Source: an uncultured Porphyromonadaceae bacterium (GTDB lineage Bacteria; Bacteroidota; Bacteroidia; Bacteroidales; Coprobacteraceae). From it: 64,000 bases of DNA. Shown piece by piece: positions 34,348-44,075 of this stretch. The notes below the pieces were generated by a model. That model did not search any database. It was not told the origin of the DNA and was given only the letters and a program-made list of their open reading frames with translations. Made by a program: the position numbers and the translations under genes. The stretch's first letter is position 1, and each line of letters begins with the position of its first letter. The DNA is taken from assembly GCA_900545915.1 (NCBI GenBank), contig URAV01000016.1, positions 14,728-78,727 on the forward strand. The letters are read 5' to 3'.

Positions 34348-37300
34348 TTATTTTTTATGCTGTTCTACCCATTTGCGGGCATTTACGAATGCCTCTATCC
34401 AAGGGGTCACCTGATCTTCGTTTTTACGTTTAGTCGGATAATATCCCCATTGCCATGGGAAAATCGCACGTTCGAGATGAGGCATCATAGCCAAGTGCCG
34501 TCCGTCGTTTGTTGCGATACCTGCGACAGCAAAAGGTGACCCGTTCGGATTAGCCGGATAAGCATCATAGCTGTATTTTGCTATGACATTATATTTGTCG
34601 ATATCATAAGGTAATTCGAATTTTCCCTCTCCATGGGCTACCCATACTCCTAATTTGCTGCCTGACAGAGACCCGAACATTACCGAATTATTTTCAGGGA
34701 TAGTCAAACTGGTAAATTCGGACTCGAATTTATGTGAATCATTATGTCGCATTTTGGGTTTCTTTTCGTGATCCGGAGTCAATAGCCCCAATTCTACCAT
34801 GAGCTGACAACCGTTACAGATACCTAAACTTAGAGTATCCTTGCGTGTATAGAATTTGTCCAAAGAGGCTTTGGCCTTTTCATTCCAAAGGAATCCTCCA
34901 GCCCAGCCTTTGGCAGAACCTAATACATCCGAATTGGAAAAACCTCCGCAATAGACGATCATGTTTATATCTTCAAGTGTTTCTCGTCCGCTGATCAGAT
35001 CGGTCATGTGAACATCTTTAACGTCGAATCCGGCTAAATAGAGAGAATATGCCATTTCCCGATCTCCGTTTACGCCTTTCTCTCGAATAATGGCTGCTTT
35101 TATGCCGCTCGGTTTTCTGCGGTCGGCACTGATTCCGTATTGTGCCATTTTTCCGGTGAAATCGTCATTAAATTTAATTTGTAAAGGTTGTTCCTTGTAA
35201 TTATTGAATCGTGCGGCAGCAGATTTTTCTCCGCTTTGCTTGCAATCGAGCAGATAAGAGGAAGAAAACCATACGTCACGCAAGTAATCGATTCCGAACT
35301 GGTATTCTGCATTGTCTTTCTTGACCAGAATGTGACGTTCTTTGCAAGGCCGTCCGATTTTAGAAAATCCGATACTGTTATTTTGCAGAATCTTTTCGAC
35401 GCTATCCTTGTCTTTTACCTGAATCAAAACTCCCGGATTTTCACTGAAAAGGATTTTTATAATATCTTTTTCTGCGATTTTATCGAGATTTACATCCAAA
35501 CCGCCTTCCGAATTTCCGAAATTCATTTCGAGCAAGGCAGTAATCATACCGCCGGCCGAAATATCATGACCTGCCAGAATAAGGTCCTTCTCGATTAATT
35601 CTTGTATTGTATTGAATGCTGAAGCGAAATATTCTGAATCTTTTACGGTAGGTGCTGTTTTACCGATTTTTCCGAGCGATTGTGCAAAAGCCGATCCTCC
35701 GAGTTGAAAATTATCGAATGAGAAATCTATATAGTAAATAGCCGTATTGCGATCGAGAATGAGTACAGGAGAAACGACTTTTTTTATGTCCGACACTTCA
35801 CCTCCTGCCGAGATGATAACAGTTCCCGGAGCGAAAACTTTTTCGTCACCGTATTTTTGTGTCATAGACAGACTGTCTTTTCCTGTGGGAATGTTGATTC
35901 CCAGATCACAAGCAAATTGACTGCAAGCCTCCACTGCTTTATATAGACGGGCATCTTCACCTTCATTTTTACATGGCCACATCCAGTTGGCACTTAATGA
36001 GACACTTTTCAATCCTTCCGTCATTGGTGCCCATACGATGTTGGTAAGAGCTTCCGATACGGCAAGTATAGAACCGGCAGCCGGGTCGATCATGGCTGCT
36101 TGCGGTGCATGTCCGATAGAAGTGGCGATACCCGATTTTCCTCGATAATCTAAAGCCACTACACCGCAATCGCTGAGAGGTAATTGTATTTCTCCCTGAC
36201 ATTGTTGGCGGGCTACTTTACCGGTTACAGAGCGATCTACTTTATTGGTCAGCCAATCTTTGCAAGCTACCGCTTCAAGCTGTAATACATTTTCCAGATA
36301 TTCATGTATCTTTCCGGTTTCGTAGACGACGTCCTGATAATTCTCTTCAACCGTGTGATCTTTCATAAAAGTGCGAGGCGCTTTGCCGAACATATCTTCC
36401 ATGGCGAGATCTATCGGTTTTATTCCGTCTTTTTGTTCAAAGACAAAACGCATATCCCCGGTGGTTTCTCCCACGACATACATCGGGGCACGTTCACGGT
36501 CTGCGATCTTTCGAACATGTTCGATGTCTTTTTCACCGATAAGCATTCCCATGCGTTCCTGGCTTTCGTTTCCGACGATTTCTTTTGCGGATAGGGTAGG
36601 ATCTCCTATAGGTAATTTATCCATTTCGATTTTACCACCCGTCGTTTCTACCAGTTCCGACAAGGCATTTAAATGCCCTCCGGCTCCATGATCATGAATC
36701 GAAACAATAGGGTTATTGTCCGACTCTGCAAGTGCGCGAACCACATTCGATACACGTTTCTGCATTTCAGGATTAGCGCGTTGTATGGCATTTAGCTCGA
36801 TTGCATTGGCATATACACCGGTTTCTACAGACGATACAGCTCCGCCCCCCATTCCGATACGGTAATTATCTCCGCCCATAACGACGACTTTCTCACCGGG
36901 CTTAGGAGTTCCTTTGAGAGCGTCTCGCATAGTTCCGAAACCAACACCGCCTGCTAACATGATAACTTTGTCGTATGCAAATTTTTTATAGTTTTCGGCA
37001 TGCTCAAAGGTAAGAAGCGATCCGCAGATCATCGGCTGTCCGAATTTGTTCCCGAAATCCGATGCTCCATTTGATGCTTTTACTAAAATTTGTTCAGGAG
37101 TTTGGTAAAGCCATTTCCGCTCAGGCATGGCTTTCTTTTCCCATTCGCGTCCCTTTTCCGTTCTGGGATATGAGGTCATATATACTGCTGTGCCGGCAAT
37201 GGGCAAACTCGCTTTTCCGCCGCCTAATCGGTCGCGTATTTCTCCACCTGTTCCGGTTGCAGCTCCGTTAAACGGTTCTACGGTAGTCGGGAAATTATGT

Positions 37301-38043
37301 GTTTCCGCTTTTAGGGAAATAACGGTTTTTATATCTTTAATTTCAAAAAAATCGGGCTTGTCTTGTGATGCCGGAGCGAATTGTTCGATTACCGGTCCTT
37401 CGTTAAAAGCAACGTTGTCCTTATATGCCGATACTAATTTGTTCGGATTTTCTTCGGATGTTTTTTTTATTAATTTAAATAAAGAACTTTCTTTTTCTTG
37501 TCCATCAATAATAAAAACACCGTTGAATATTTTATGCCGGCAATGTTCTGAGTTGACTTGGGAAAATCCGAATACTTCACTGTCGGTAAGTTTACGCCCT
37601 ATTTTTTCCCCTAAATCGTTCAAATAATTTATTTCGTCTTCGCTCAGTGCAAGCCCCTCCTGTTTGCTGTATGAAGCGATATCGTCTATATAGACGATAG
37701 GATCGGGCAATTTGTTTATCTCAAAAATAGACTGGTTTAGTCCGTTATACATTCGTTGGAGCATCGGGTCGTGATCAGCCTTTTCGTTTTTTACAGGGAA
37801 ATATTCTTCGATGCGGGTTATTCCTTTTAATCCCATATTTTGAGTAATTTCCACAGCATTGGTACTCCATGGGGTAATCATTTCTTTGCGAGGTCCGACG
37901 AACCAGCCGTCAATAATTTTGTCGTTTAGTACTTCGGCCTCACTGAAAAGCCAGCTCAGTTTCTCTGTTTCATGGGACGAAAGAGTGTGATCGGTATCGA
38001 CTGCTATCACATTCCGGGAAGGTGTTTTGAAAAAAAGAACCAT
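34348..38043 (-). CDS. purL: Phosphoribosylformylglycinamidine synthase, large single-chain form
   Basis: A 1231-residue enzyme for the fourth step of purine synthesis: FGAR + ATP + glutamine to FGAM. It has the long (proteobacterial/eukaryotic) layout: N-terminal PurS-like part, two AIR-synthase-like halves and a C-terminal glutaminase. Signatures seen: VNSEHCRHKIFNG, KAETHNFPTTVEPFNGAATG, GDNYRIGMGGGAVSSV, SIHDHGAGGHLNALSEL, PTGKDSLSMTQKY and AGHDISAGGMITALLEM. The amidotransferase end has LGICNGCQLMVELG with the nucleophilic Cys and PHLERAIFPWQWG with the catalytic His. The length matches family values (about 1230-1300). It starts at the ATG at 38043, with a predicted promoter ~160 nt upstream. 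Confidence 0.97.
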   Translation of the reverse strand: MVLFFKTPSRNVIAVDTDHTLSSHETEKLSWLFSEAEVLNDKIIDGWFVGPRKEMITPWSTNAVEITQNMGLKGITRIEEYFPVKNEKADHDPMLQRMYNGLNQSIFEINKLPDPIVYIDDIASYSKQEGLALSEDEINYLNDLGEKIGRKLTDSEVFGFSQVNSEHCRHKIFNGVFIIDGQEKESSLFKLIKKTSEENPNKLVSAYKDNVAFNEGPVIEQFAPASQDKPDFFEIKDIKTVISLKAETHNFPTTVEPFNGAATGTGGEIRDRLGGGKASLPIAGTAVYMTSYPRTEKGREWEKKAMPERKWLYQTPEQILVKASNGASDFGNKFGQPMICGSLLTFEHAENYKKFAYDKVIMLAGGVGFGTMRDALKGTPKPGEKVVVMGGDNYRIGMGGGAVSSVETGVYANAIELNAIQRANPEMQKRVSNVVRALAESDNNPIVSIHDHGAGGHLNALSELVETTGGKIEMDKLPIGDPTLSAKEIVGNESQERMGMLIGEKDIEHVRKIADRERAPMYVVGETTGDMRFVFEQKDGIKPIDLAMEDMFGKAPRTFMKDHTVEENYQDVVYETGKIHEYLENVLQLEAVACKDWLTNKVDRSVTGKVARQQCQGEIQLPLSDCGVVALDYRGKSGIATSIGHAPQAAMIDPAAGSILAVSEALTNIVWAPMTEGLKSVSLSANWMWPCKNEGEDARLYKAVEACSQFACDLGINIPTGKDSLSMTQKYGDEKVFAPGTVIISAGGEVSDIKKVVSPVLILDRNTAIYYIDFSFDNFQLGGSAFAQSLGKIGKTAPTVKDSEYFASAFNTIQELIEKDLILAGHDISAGGMITALLEMNFGNSEGGLDVNLDKIAEKDIIKILFSENPGVLIQVKDKDSVEKILQNNSIGFSKIGRPCKERHILVKKDNAEYQFGIDYLRDVWFSSSYLLDCKQSGEKSAAARFNNYKEQPLQIKFNDDFTGKMAQYGISADRRKPSGIKAAIIREKGVNGDREMAYSLYLAGFDVKDVHMTDLISGRETLEDINMIVYCGGFSNSDVLGSAKGWAGGFLWNEKAKASLDKFYTRKDTLSLGICNGCQLMVELGLLTPDHEKKPKMRHNDSHKFESEFTSLTIPENNSVMFGSLSGSKLGVWVAHGEGKFELPYDIDKYNVIAKYSYDAYPANPNGSPFAVAGIATNDGRHLAMMPHLERAIFPWQWGYYPTKRKNEDQVTPWIEAFVNARKWVEQHKK

Positions 38044-38203
38044 TATAGTCTATTTAAATTATGAATTATTTTGACTGTTATTATTGTTCTTGATAATATC
38101 TTTAATTCTCTTATCTTTTTCCTGATAAGATATTTTGAAAAATGTTCGCACTTTGCATCCGAAATATAAAAAAGAGATATTATCCTTTCTCAGATTTCGT
38201 CTG

Positions 38204-38211
38204 CAAAATTA
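38204..38211 (-). promoter_or_regulatory. Predicted -7 box for purL
   Basis: The minus strand reads TAATTTTG (TAnnTTTG). The ~155-nt leader holds a 7-bp hairpin (tcttatc, 38109-38115, with gataaga, 38124-38130). I do not recognise a purine riboswitch in it. Confidence 0.45.
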
Positions 38212-38277
38212 ATCAAAAGCTGCGTTCTTTAAAACAATAAAGCCAAAACAATTGACGGAAATGTAACATTTATGACT

Positions 38278-38285
38278 TATATTTG
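38278..38285 (+). promoter_or_regulatory. Predicted -7 box for the LysE-family gene
   Basis: TATATTTG (TAnnTTTG). An in-frame TTG at 38283 lies within this box, which excludes it as the start. Confidence 0.55.
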
Positions 38286-38321
38286 CATTTCGGAAACAGA
38301 TTAACTGTAAATAGGGGAATA

Positions 38322-38966
38322 GTGGATTTGGTATTATATACGATTATAAGAGGTTTAGCTATCGGTATTTTGGTATCGGCACCCATGGGACCTATCGGAG
38401 TGTTATGCATACAACGCACTTTGAATAAAGGACGGTGGTCGGGCTTTGTTACCGGGCTGGGCGCTTCCGTTTCGGATTTGGGTTATGCGGTGTTGACAGG
38501 TCTCGGCATGTCTATCGTAATAGATTTTATAGAGACGAATGAGTATTTGATACAAATATTGGGAAGTCTCGTGTTGGCCGGATTCGGGGCTTATCTGTAT
38601 CGTCAAAATCCTGCAAAGAATATCAAAAAACAAAGTGCTAATAAAAATACTTTTACGCAAGATTTTGTGACGGCGTTCTTCCTTACATTGTCAAATCCGT
38701 TGATACTGTTTCTGTTTATAGGATTGTTCGCCCGACTTAATTTCTTTGTTCCCGAATCTACTTTATACCACTATATTCTCGGCTATATCTCTATTATTAT
38801 AGGAGCTGTTTCATGGTGGTTTACAATAACATTTTTTATAAATAAGGTGCGTACTCGTTTCAATTTGCGTAGCTTATGGTTGATTAACCGCTGTATTGGA
38901 GGCGTTATTATTATCATGTCTTTAGTGGGTTGTTTTATGGGTATGTCAGGATATTTCAATCATTAA
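38322..38966 (+). CDS. LysE family amino-acid exporter-like membrane protein
   Basis: A 214-residue inner-membrane protein of the LysE/RhtB superfamily. I chose the GTG at 38322, preceded by aggggaat; the codons before it run into the promoter box. It begins (V)DLVLYTIIRGLAIGILVSAP followed by MGPIGVLCIQRTL, the typical N-terminal motif with a GPxxxxxxQxTL core, and has about six hydrophobic helices. Family members export amino acids or related metabolites. The next gene starts 11 nt downstream, so the two are co-transcribed. The start codon is the least certain part. Confidence 0.85.
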   Translation: MDLVLYTIIRGLAIGILVSAPMGPIGVLCIQRTLNKGRWSGFVTGLGASVSDLGYAVLTGLGMSIVIDFIETNEYLIQILGSLVLAGFGAYLYRQNPAKNIKKQSANKNTFTQDFVTAFFLTLSNPLILFLFIGLFARLNFFVPESTLYHYILGYISIIIGAVSWWFTITFFINKVRTRFNLRSLWLINRCIGGVIIIMSLVGCFMGMSGYFNH

Positions 38967-38977
38967 TTTTTTTTACT

Positions 38978-39628
38978 ATGAAAAAAGTTTTGTCAGTACC
39001 TTTTATTCCGGGTTTGAAAGATCAACCATTGGAAAAAGCGTGTGAGTTACTTGAAGAGAAAGCTGCACGGCAAAGTGTGGAGTGTGTAAATTGGCCGGAA
39101 CAATTTCCGTATAAGCCGATTACTATATTTGATATAGCCCGAAGCGAAACGGCTCTTTATATTAAGTATTTTGTCAGGGGAAATTGTCTGTTGGCATTGA
39201 ATAGCGAAGATAATTCTCCGGTATGGCAAGATAGCTGTGTAGAGTTTTTTGTACAAGTTCCGGGTGAAACCGAATATTATAATTTTGAATTCAACTGTAT
39301 CGGTACTGCGTTGGCGTCGAAGCGTCAAAGTCGGGAAATATGCACCCATTTCTCTCAGGAGAAGATGGCGCGTATAGGGCGTTATGCTTCAGCCGGACAT
39401 AAACCGTTTCAGGAGATGCAAGGAATATTTGCATGGGAATTGCTTGTTTCCATACCTTTCGATCTGATAGGGGTTAACCCTGAATCGCTGCCCGAAAAAT
39501 TATATGCCAATTTCTATAAATGTGCAGACAATTCGAGTTTACCTCATTACTTGAGTTGGAGTCCTATTGAGACGGAAAATCCGGATTTTCACAGACCCGA
39601 ATTTTTTGGAGAAATATATTTTCGATAA
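38978..39628 (+). CDS. CBM9-like carbohydrate-binding family protein
   Basis: A 216-residue protein with ATG at 38978 (MKKVLSVPFIPG); an upstream ATG at 38930 lies inside the previous gene. There is no signal peptide, so it is probably cytoplasmic, unlike most CBM9-containing enzymes. The beta-sandwich pattern resembles the CBM9-like family: LYIKYFVRGNCLLAL, VWQDSCVEFFVQVPG, EYYNFEFNCIGTALAS, FAWELLVSIPFDLIG and LPEKLYANFYKCAD. The DSCVEFFV strand is characteristic. No catalytic function is known for stand-alone members. It is co-transcribed with the LysE-like gene and closed by a strong terminator. Confidence 0.8.
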   Translation: MKKVLSVPFIPGLKDQPLEKACELLEEKAARQSVECVNWPEQFPYKPITIFDIARSETALYIKYFVRGNCLLALNSEDNSPVWQDSCVEFFVQVPGETEYYNFEFNCIGTALASKRQSREICTHFSQEKMARIGRYASAGHKPFQEMQGIFAWELLVSIPFDLIGVNPESLPEKLYANFYKCADNSSLPHYLSWSPIETENPDFHRPEFFGEIYFR

Positions 39629-39670
39629 CAAAACAGCGAGGTATTGAAACACCTCGCTGTTTTGTTTTTT
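39629..39670 (+). terminator. Terminator of the LysE-CBM9 operon
   Basis: Perfect 14-bp stem caaaacagcgaggt (39629-39642) with 39651-39664, then tttttt; it begins directly after the stop codon. Confidence 0.9.
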
Positions 39671-39682
39671 TGAGACTTCTTT

Positions 39683-42580
39683 CTATCTCTTACAGATTGC
39701 AGCAAAATCGCAGTATTCACATATTTGAGTATTTTCGGTTTGTTTAAAGGGTATTTCTGTATTAAAAATTTCTTCGATACATTTATTGAATGTATCTGTA
39801 AATTCTTGAATATAAGGGGCGAAGTCGTATATAGGTTGTTCGACTCTCTTCTTATCCATTTTTATTTCATGGATGATAGACCAGTCGAATTGTATTTTGA
39901 ATAAATCTCTGAGATGGTAGATTCCGGGACAAAGTGATTTCGGATGATTTATTTGAGAATATATCATAGCATACATGAATACTTGCATAATAGCCTTAGG
40001 TCGGTCTTTTTTTTGCGGGTCGAATAGGTCGGACATAGTTTTGAAGGTCGTTTCTCCTTTTCCTGTTTTGTAATCGATAATTCTTGTAGTACCGTCTTTT
40101 TCATCGATTCGGTCGATAGATCCTTTTAAGCGGATTTGGCGTATTCCGTCGAATGTATGAGTGGTGTCGATGGGAAATTCGGAATGGAGATAGATGAACG
40201 GAGTGTGCTTTCTGTCTGTTATTAAAGTTTGTTTGACATATTTACGGATAATCTCTCCTGTCAAATAATTTTGTCCTGTCAAAGGTCGTATTCGAGAAGT
40301 CTGAAAATAATATTTGGCGAACATGGTTTCTATTAAGTTTGTTAATAGCTTGTCGTCTTTTTGAATCTTTTCGAGTAAGTCTCCTGTAACGAGCTGCCCC
40401 TGCATCCGTTGGTAAATATTTTCCATTACTCCGTGGTAGATGCTTCCGAATGTGCTGGCCTCGATGCTTTCTGCAACTTCGTCTTCTGCAGATACCCTTT
40501 CGACATAGCCTAAATAAAATTTTAAAGGGCAATCGATGTAGGTATTGACAGCACTTGCCGATAAAGCCCGGTCTCCTCCGGACAGAAATCGGTTTAGCTG
40601 TTTTTGAACAAATTCATTTTTAGGTATTTTAATAACCTGATTTTCTTTAACCGTAATATCGTAACTCATGACCTTTTCTTGAATAGGCACTTGGTAATGA
40701 TATTTTAGTTGGTAGATGTATCGGCTCATTTCGCCGGTTTGTAATCCTTCGGTACGGGTGTCATATAATAAATAAAGTCTTTTTGCCCGATATATCATCC
40801 TATAAAAATAATAGGCATAAATGCTGTCTTGATGTTCTATGGTCGAAAGTCCGAATCCCTTGCGTAAATTATGGGGAATAAATGTATTGGCAGCTTTTGT
40901 CATCGGAAATATTCCTTCATTCATAGACAGGATGATCAAGTTCTCGAAGTCGAGAGCTCTGGTTTCCAGAACTCCCATTATCTGTAAACCGGAAAGAGGT
41001 TCACCTCTGAAAGGAATGGAGATACTTCCTGCCATTTTACCGAGTAGTCGGAAAAATGTAGAAACATTCATTTGTATGTTTTCGTCCTTAATAACATCCT
41101 TCAGCCTTTTTACTGTTATATAATAGTGGAATAAAAACTCTTTTTCTATTTCAGAAAATTGTACAGCATGTTCTTCCTCTTCGGAGTCATTTTGATCATT
41201 TGGGAAACCCTGCTGTAAATATTCCAAAATGTTGATCAGATAGTCGGCAGCTTGATTCGCAGTTTCTAAGCTTACGAAAAGCAGCTTCAGTAATTCTGTT
41301 TTTCCTAATTCCGAAACCGGAATAAATACTTTATTATATTGTTTTATCTCTTTTGATAATAGATTTATTTCCTTTTCTCCGGAAGATAGTATATATCGGT
41401 GACTGAGAATAGAAAGAACTTTTCGATGATAAAATTGGGCCTTACCTTGTACTATGCGGTAATGCTTCTGCAAATCGAATATAGATTCCATAAGGCCTGC
41501 AACCGGAGTATTAGATAAAGTATATCCCATGGTCACGTTGATCGGGTCGATCGTTTCCGGTATGGAATATAACATCGGGAGTAATAAATGCTCGTCAGGC
41601 AAGACGATTGCCGTATTGATTGCTTTTGACGGATCAGGAATAGCTCCGGATGAAATCAATTCGTTCAGGATTTCTTGTGTCTGTTTAGCTTGCCCTACGG
41701 CAGACGGAATACCGATTAATTCTATTTCCGGCCAAGTTTCTTTTCCTTTGTCGTTTGCAAATAATAATTTCGAAGGAAAGGCCTTACGATTGCGGGAAAG
41801 AAAAAATGTAGCCTTATTATATTCATCTTGGAGGGTCGGAGCATCATAATCCCAATAAAAATCGGCAATATCTAATTCTTTTAGTCGATGCATTAGCATT
41901 TCTTCAGAAGTACTTAAAACATTTAAGCCGATAAAAACTACCTGGTTGTAAGGAATGTGCAATTCCTCCCGTTGTTTTGCTTTCTCCGCTACCTCTCGGA
42001 ATATCATACCTTCGTATGCGATTCCTTTGGTTTTTAGTTCATCCCGAAGAGCCTTATAAAGAGGATACAGGATTTTCCATAAGGCAACGAACTGCATTTT
42101 TTTTTCGCTTTCCATTGCCGGTATAAAATGATCCCAAAATCTGCGGATAAACTCTATTTGAGTCTCTGTCAATATATCCGAAAATCTGTTCTCTATCTCT
42201 TTCAAATCCTGAATATTGGTGAATAATTCTTTTGCATTTACCACATATTTATCAACATCATCGAAATCATTGAGAAGCATTTCTCCCCAAAAGACGAAAT
42301 TATCGAAACTTTCATCGGAGTTACTCAAAGCAATATAATGACGGTAAAGAATAAAAAGCATTTGAATTTTATCTGCCGGTTGATAAGATGTCAGACGAAT
42401 AAATAAGTCGTTAATTGTCATTATCGGAGGAGAGAATAACGGATGTCCGGCTACTTCTGCAAGATATTTTTGAAAAAATATTCCGGCACGGCGATTGGGG
42501 AATACGAACGCTAAATTCTGTATTTCCTTACCATATTTTTTATAGAAAGTTTGAGCTATAAGATATAAAAACGGCTTCAT
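39683..42580 (-). CDS. AddB-like nuclease with PD-(D/E)XK domain and Fe-S cluster
   Basis: A 965-residue protein of the AddB/RecB-nuclease type, involved in double-strand break processing. The N-terminal part (QNLAFVFPNRRAGIFFQKYL) resembles the AddB degenerate helicase start; no intact Walker A is visible. The C-terminal nuclease domain starts near residue 680 with LSASAVNTYIDCPLKFYLGY (first Fe-S Cys), continues with SSTFGSIYHGVMENIYQ-like helices, then GSIDRIDEKDGTTRIIDYKT (the D...DYK active-site strand), and ends NTQICEYCDFAAICKR (three further Cys). The four cysteines fit a 4Fe-4S staple. I see no AddA-like UvrD gene beside it; the PcrA gene at 50956 is distant. It is monocistronic. Confidence 0.85.
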   Translation of the reverse strand: MKPFLYLIAQTFYKKYGKEIQNLAFVFPNRRAGIFFQKYLAEVAGHPLFSPPIMTINDLFIRLTSYQPADKIQMLFILYRHYIALSNSDESFDNFVFWGEMLLNDFDDVDKYVVNAKELFTNIQDLKEIENRFSDILTETQIEFIRRFWDHFIPAMESEKKMQFVALWKILYPLYKALRDELKTKGIAYEGMIFREVAEKAKQREELHIPYNQVVFIGLNVLSTSEEMLMHRLKELDIADFYWDYDAPTLQDEYNKATFFLSRNRKAFPSKLLFANDKGKETWPEIELIGIPSAVGQAKQTQEILNELISSGAIPDPSKAINTAIVLPDEHLLLPMLYSIPETIDPINVTMGYTLSNTPVAGLMESIFDLQKHYRIVQGKAQFYHRKVLSILSHRYILSSGEKEINLLSKEIKQYNKVFIPVSELGKTELLKLLFVSLETANQAADYLINILEYLQQGFPNDQNDSEEEEHAVQFSEIEKEFLFHYYITVKRLKDVIKDENIQMNVSTFFRLLGKMAGSISIPFRGEPLSGLQIMGVLETRALDFENLIILSMNEGIFPMTKAANTFIPHNLRKGFGLSTIEHQDSIYAYYFYRMIYRAKRLYLLYDTRTEGLQTGEMSRYIYQLKYHYQVPIQEKVMSYDITVKENQVIKIPKNEFVQKQLNRFLSGGDRALSASAVNTYIDCPLKFYLGYVERVSAEDEVAESIEASTFGSIYHGVMENIYQRMQGQLVTGDLLEKIQKDDKLLTNLIETMFAKYYFQTSRIRPLTGQNYLTGEIIRKYVKQTLITDRKHTPFIYLHSEFPIDTTHTFDGIRQIRLKGSIDRIDEKDGTTRIIDYKTGKGETTFKTMSDLFDPQKKDRPKAIMQVFMYAMIYSQINHPKSLCPGIYHLRDLFKIQFDWSIIHEIKMDKKRVEQPIYDFAPYIQEFTDTFNKCIEEIFNTEIPFKQTENTQICEYCDFAAICKR

Positions 42581-42763
42581 ATATGACGATGTAAAATAAA
42601 TTCTTACAAGTTTACGGAATTTCTGCGGAATAATCGGTAAATCATAAAGAATAACTTTGGTTACATTTAAAAGACTATTTAAATTTTACACAAACATTTT
42701 TGAGCGATTGTGATAAATTTATTAGCTTTATCCATTCAAAAAGTAATCGTTAGAGAGATTGTT

Positions 42764-43438
42764 ATGAAAAAGAAAATTTCATTATTAACTTTGATTGTTG
42801 TTATAATAGCATTTGCTTCTTGCAGACAGGCAAGTAGAAATGGCAATGACAATCAACAAGAAAATTCGACAGCAATGAAAGACTCAGTTAAAACTGTTCC
42901 TGTAACCGATGCCGCTGTGATTGTGCTTCTTGCACATCCCGACATTAGTAAAAGTCACATGAATGCCGCGCTTTCTCAGGCAGTAGCCGGAGTAGAGGGT
43001 GTGCAAGTAATCAATATTTACGACTATCCTGTCGCTCCTGATGTTTACCGAGATGTTGTGAAGCAGGCAAAAGGTATAGTTTATGAGTTCCCGTTTTATT
43101 GGATGAGTGCACCCCATTTGTTGAAACAATGGACAGATGAAGTATTCATGGTATTTACACAAGAAGGATTGATAGAAGGCAAGGAGTTCATGGTGGTTAC
43201 CACAACCGGATCTGAAGAGGCCGCTTATCAGCATGACGGACGCAATAAATATACGATGGTTGAGTATTTGCGTCCTTATGAAGGTCAGGCTAATCACTCG
43301 AAAATGATTTGGAATGATCCGCTTGTCGTTTATGGTAATCCGCAAGATGCTACTGCTGCAGAAGAGAATTTACGGAATGGCAAAGAAGAATATGAAGTAC
43401 GTCTGAAAGCGATGGTAGAAAGAGTTAACACCAAATAA
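42764..43438 (+). CDS. Predicted lipoprotein with flavodoxin-like NAD(P)H-quinone reductase fold
   Basis: A 225-residue protein with ATG at 42764. It starts MKKKISLLTLIVVIIAFASC, an SpII signal peptide with Cys20, then a short polar linker. The rest is a KefF/MdaB-type flavodoxin_2 domain: VIVLLAHPDISKSHMNAALS (phosphate-binding loop), VQVINIYDYP, IVYEFPFYWMSAPHLLKQWT, and EFMVVTTTGSEEAAYQ, followed by the YTMVEYLRPYEGQA segment. Such enzymes reduce quinones with NAD(P)H in the cytoplasm. Here the domain would be lipid-anchored outside the cytoplasm, where no NAD(P)H is expected, unless the anchor faces differently. The YjbR-like gene follows by 13 nt. Confidence 0.85.
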   Translation: MKKKISLLTLIVVIIAFASCRQASRNGNDNQQENSTAMKDSVKTVPVTDAAVIVLLAHPDISKSHMNAALSQAVAGVEGVQVINIYDYPVAPDVYRDVVKQAKGIVYEFPFYWMSAPHLLKQWTDEVFMVFTQEGLIEGKEFMVVTTTGSEEAAYQHDGRNKYTMVEYLRPYEGQANHSKMIWNDPLVVYGNPQDATAAEENLRNGKEEYEVRLKAMVERVNTK

Positions 43439-43451
43439 GTAATGCACAATA

Positions 43452-43829
43452 ATGACTGTTGAGGATTTACGTGACTATTGTTTGTCACTGCCGGGGGTAA
43501 CGGAGAAAATGCCTTGGATAGGTCATAAAGTTTATAGCGGCGGCTTATGCTTTTATATATGTGGCAAATGGTTTTGTTTTTGTGATGTAGATAATTTTGA
43601 TTTTATCAACATCAAGTTGCCTTCGGAAATGGGAGAGGAGCTCCGGTCTGAATATGATGCTGTCCGACCGGGTTGGCATATGAATAAGAAATACTGGAAT
43701 AGTATTTATCCGGGCAGAGACTTGTCTGATGTCCGGATTAAAGAATTGATACGGATTTCTTATGATACGGTAGTTGCATCATTACCGCTCAAAGACAGAA
43801 CCGGATTAATGCCACAGGAATCGACCTAA
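43452..43829 (+). CDS. MmcQ/YjbR family protein
   Basis: A 125-residue cytoplasmic protein of the MmcQ/YjbR family, with a CyaY-like fold proposed to bind DNA. It starts MTVEDLRDYCLSLPGVTEKM, which is the family opening, and carries KLPSEMGEELRSEY and the GWHMNKKYWNSIY block near residues 75-90, the most conserved part. The actual function of the family is not settled. It is 13 nt behind the flavodoxin lipoprotein gene and probably co-transcribed. Confidence 0.88.
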   Translation: MTVEDLRDYCLSLPGVTEKMPWIGHKVYSGGLCFYICGKWFCFCDVDNFDFINIKLPSEMGEELRSEYDAVRPGWHMNKKYWNSIYPGRDLSDVRIKELIRISYDTVVASLPLKDRTGLMPQEST

Positions 43830-44039
43830 AATCGATACAGGTTCTTAATATCGGAATATTTTGTAGAAGTATCGGCTATCGAAGTCGGTACTTTTGCTGT
43901 TTTTAAGGATTAACCCGTTGTTCGGTATTGCTGAATTTCTTTGTGGAAGTCTTCGTATTAAGATTTGAACGGTCATTTTATAGAAGTATGCTTATAAAGA
44001 TTCGGTGATTTAAAATTCGTTGTAGTGGACGTTTTTTTT

Positions 44040-44047
44040 TACATTTG
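44040..44047 (+). promoter_or_regulatory. Predicted -7 box for the ABC-F gene
   Basis: TACATTTG (TAnnTTTG), 28 nt before the ATG at 44076; a TTG lies 17 nt further upstream. The preceding 43830-44039 stretch is AT-rich and holds one weak hairpin at about 43868-43892 that may end the YjbR transcript. Confidence 0.6.
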
Positions 44048-44075
44048 CACTTTCATAAAGTAATTATAACCAATT

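Noticed and set aside
43830..44039. Possible small RNA or gene upstream of the ABC-F gene
   Set aside because: Only one weak hairpin and no promoter or coding signal; treated as ordinary spacer.
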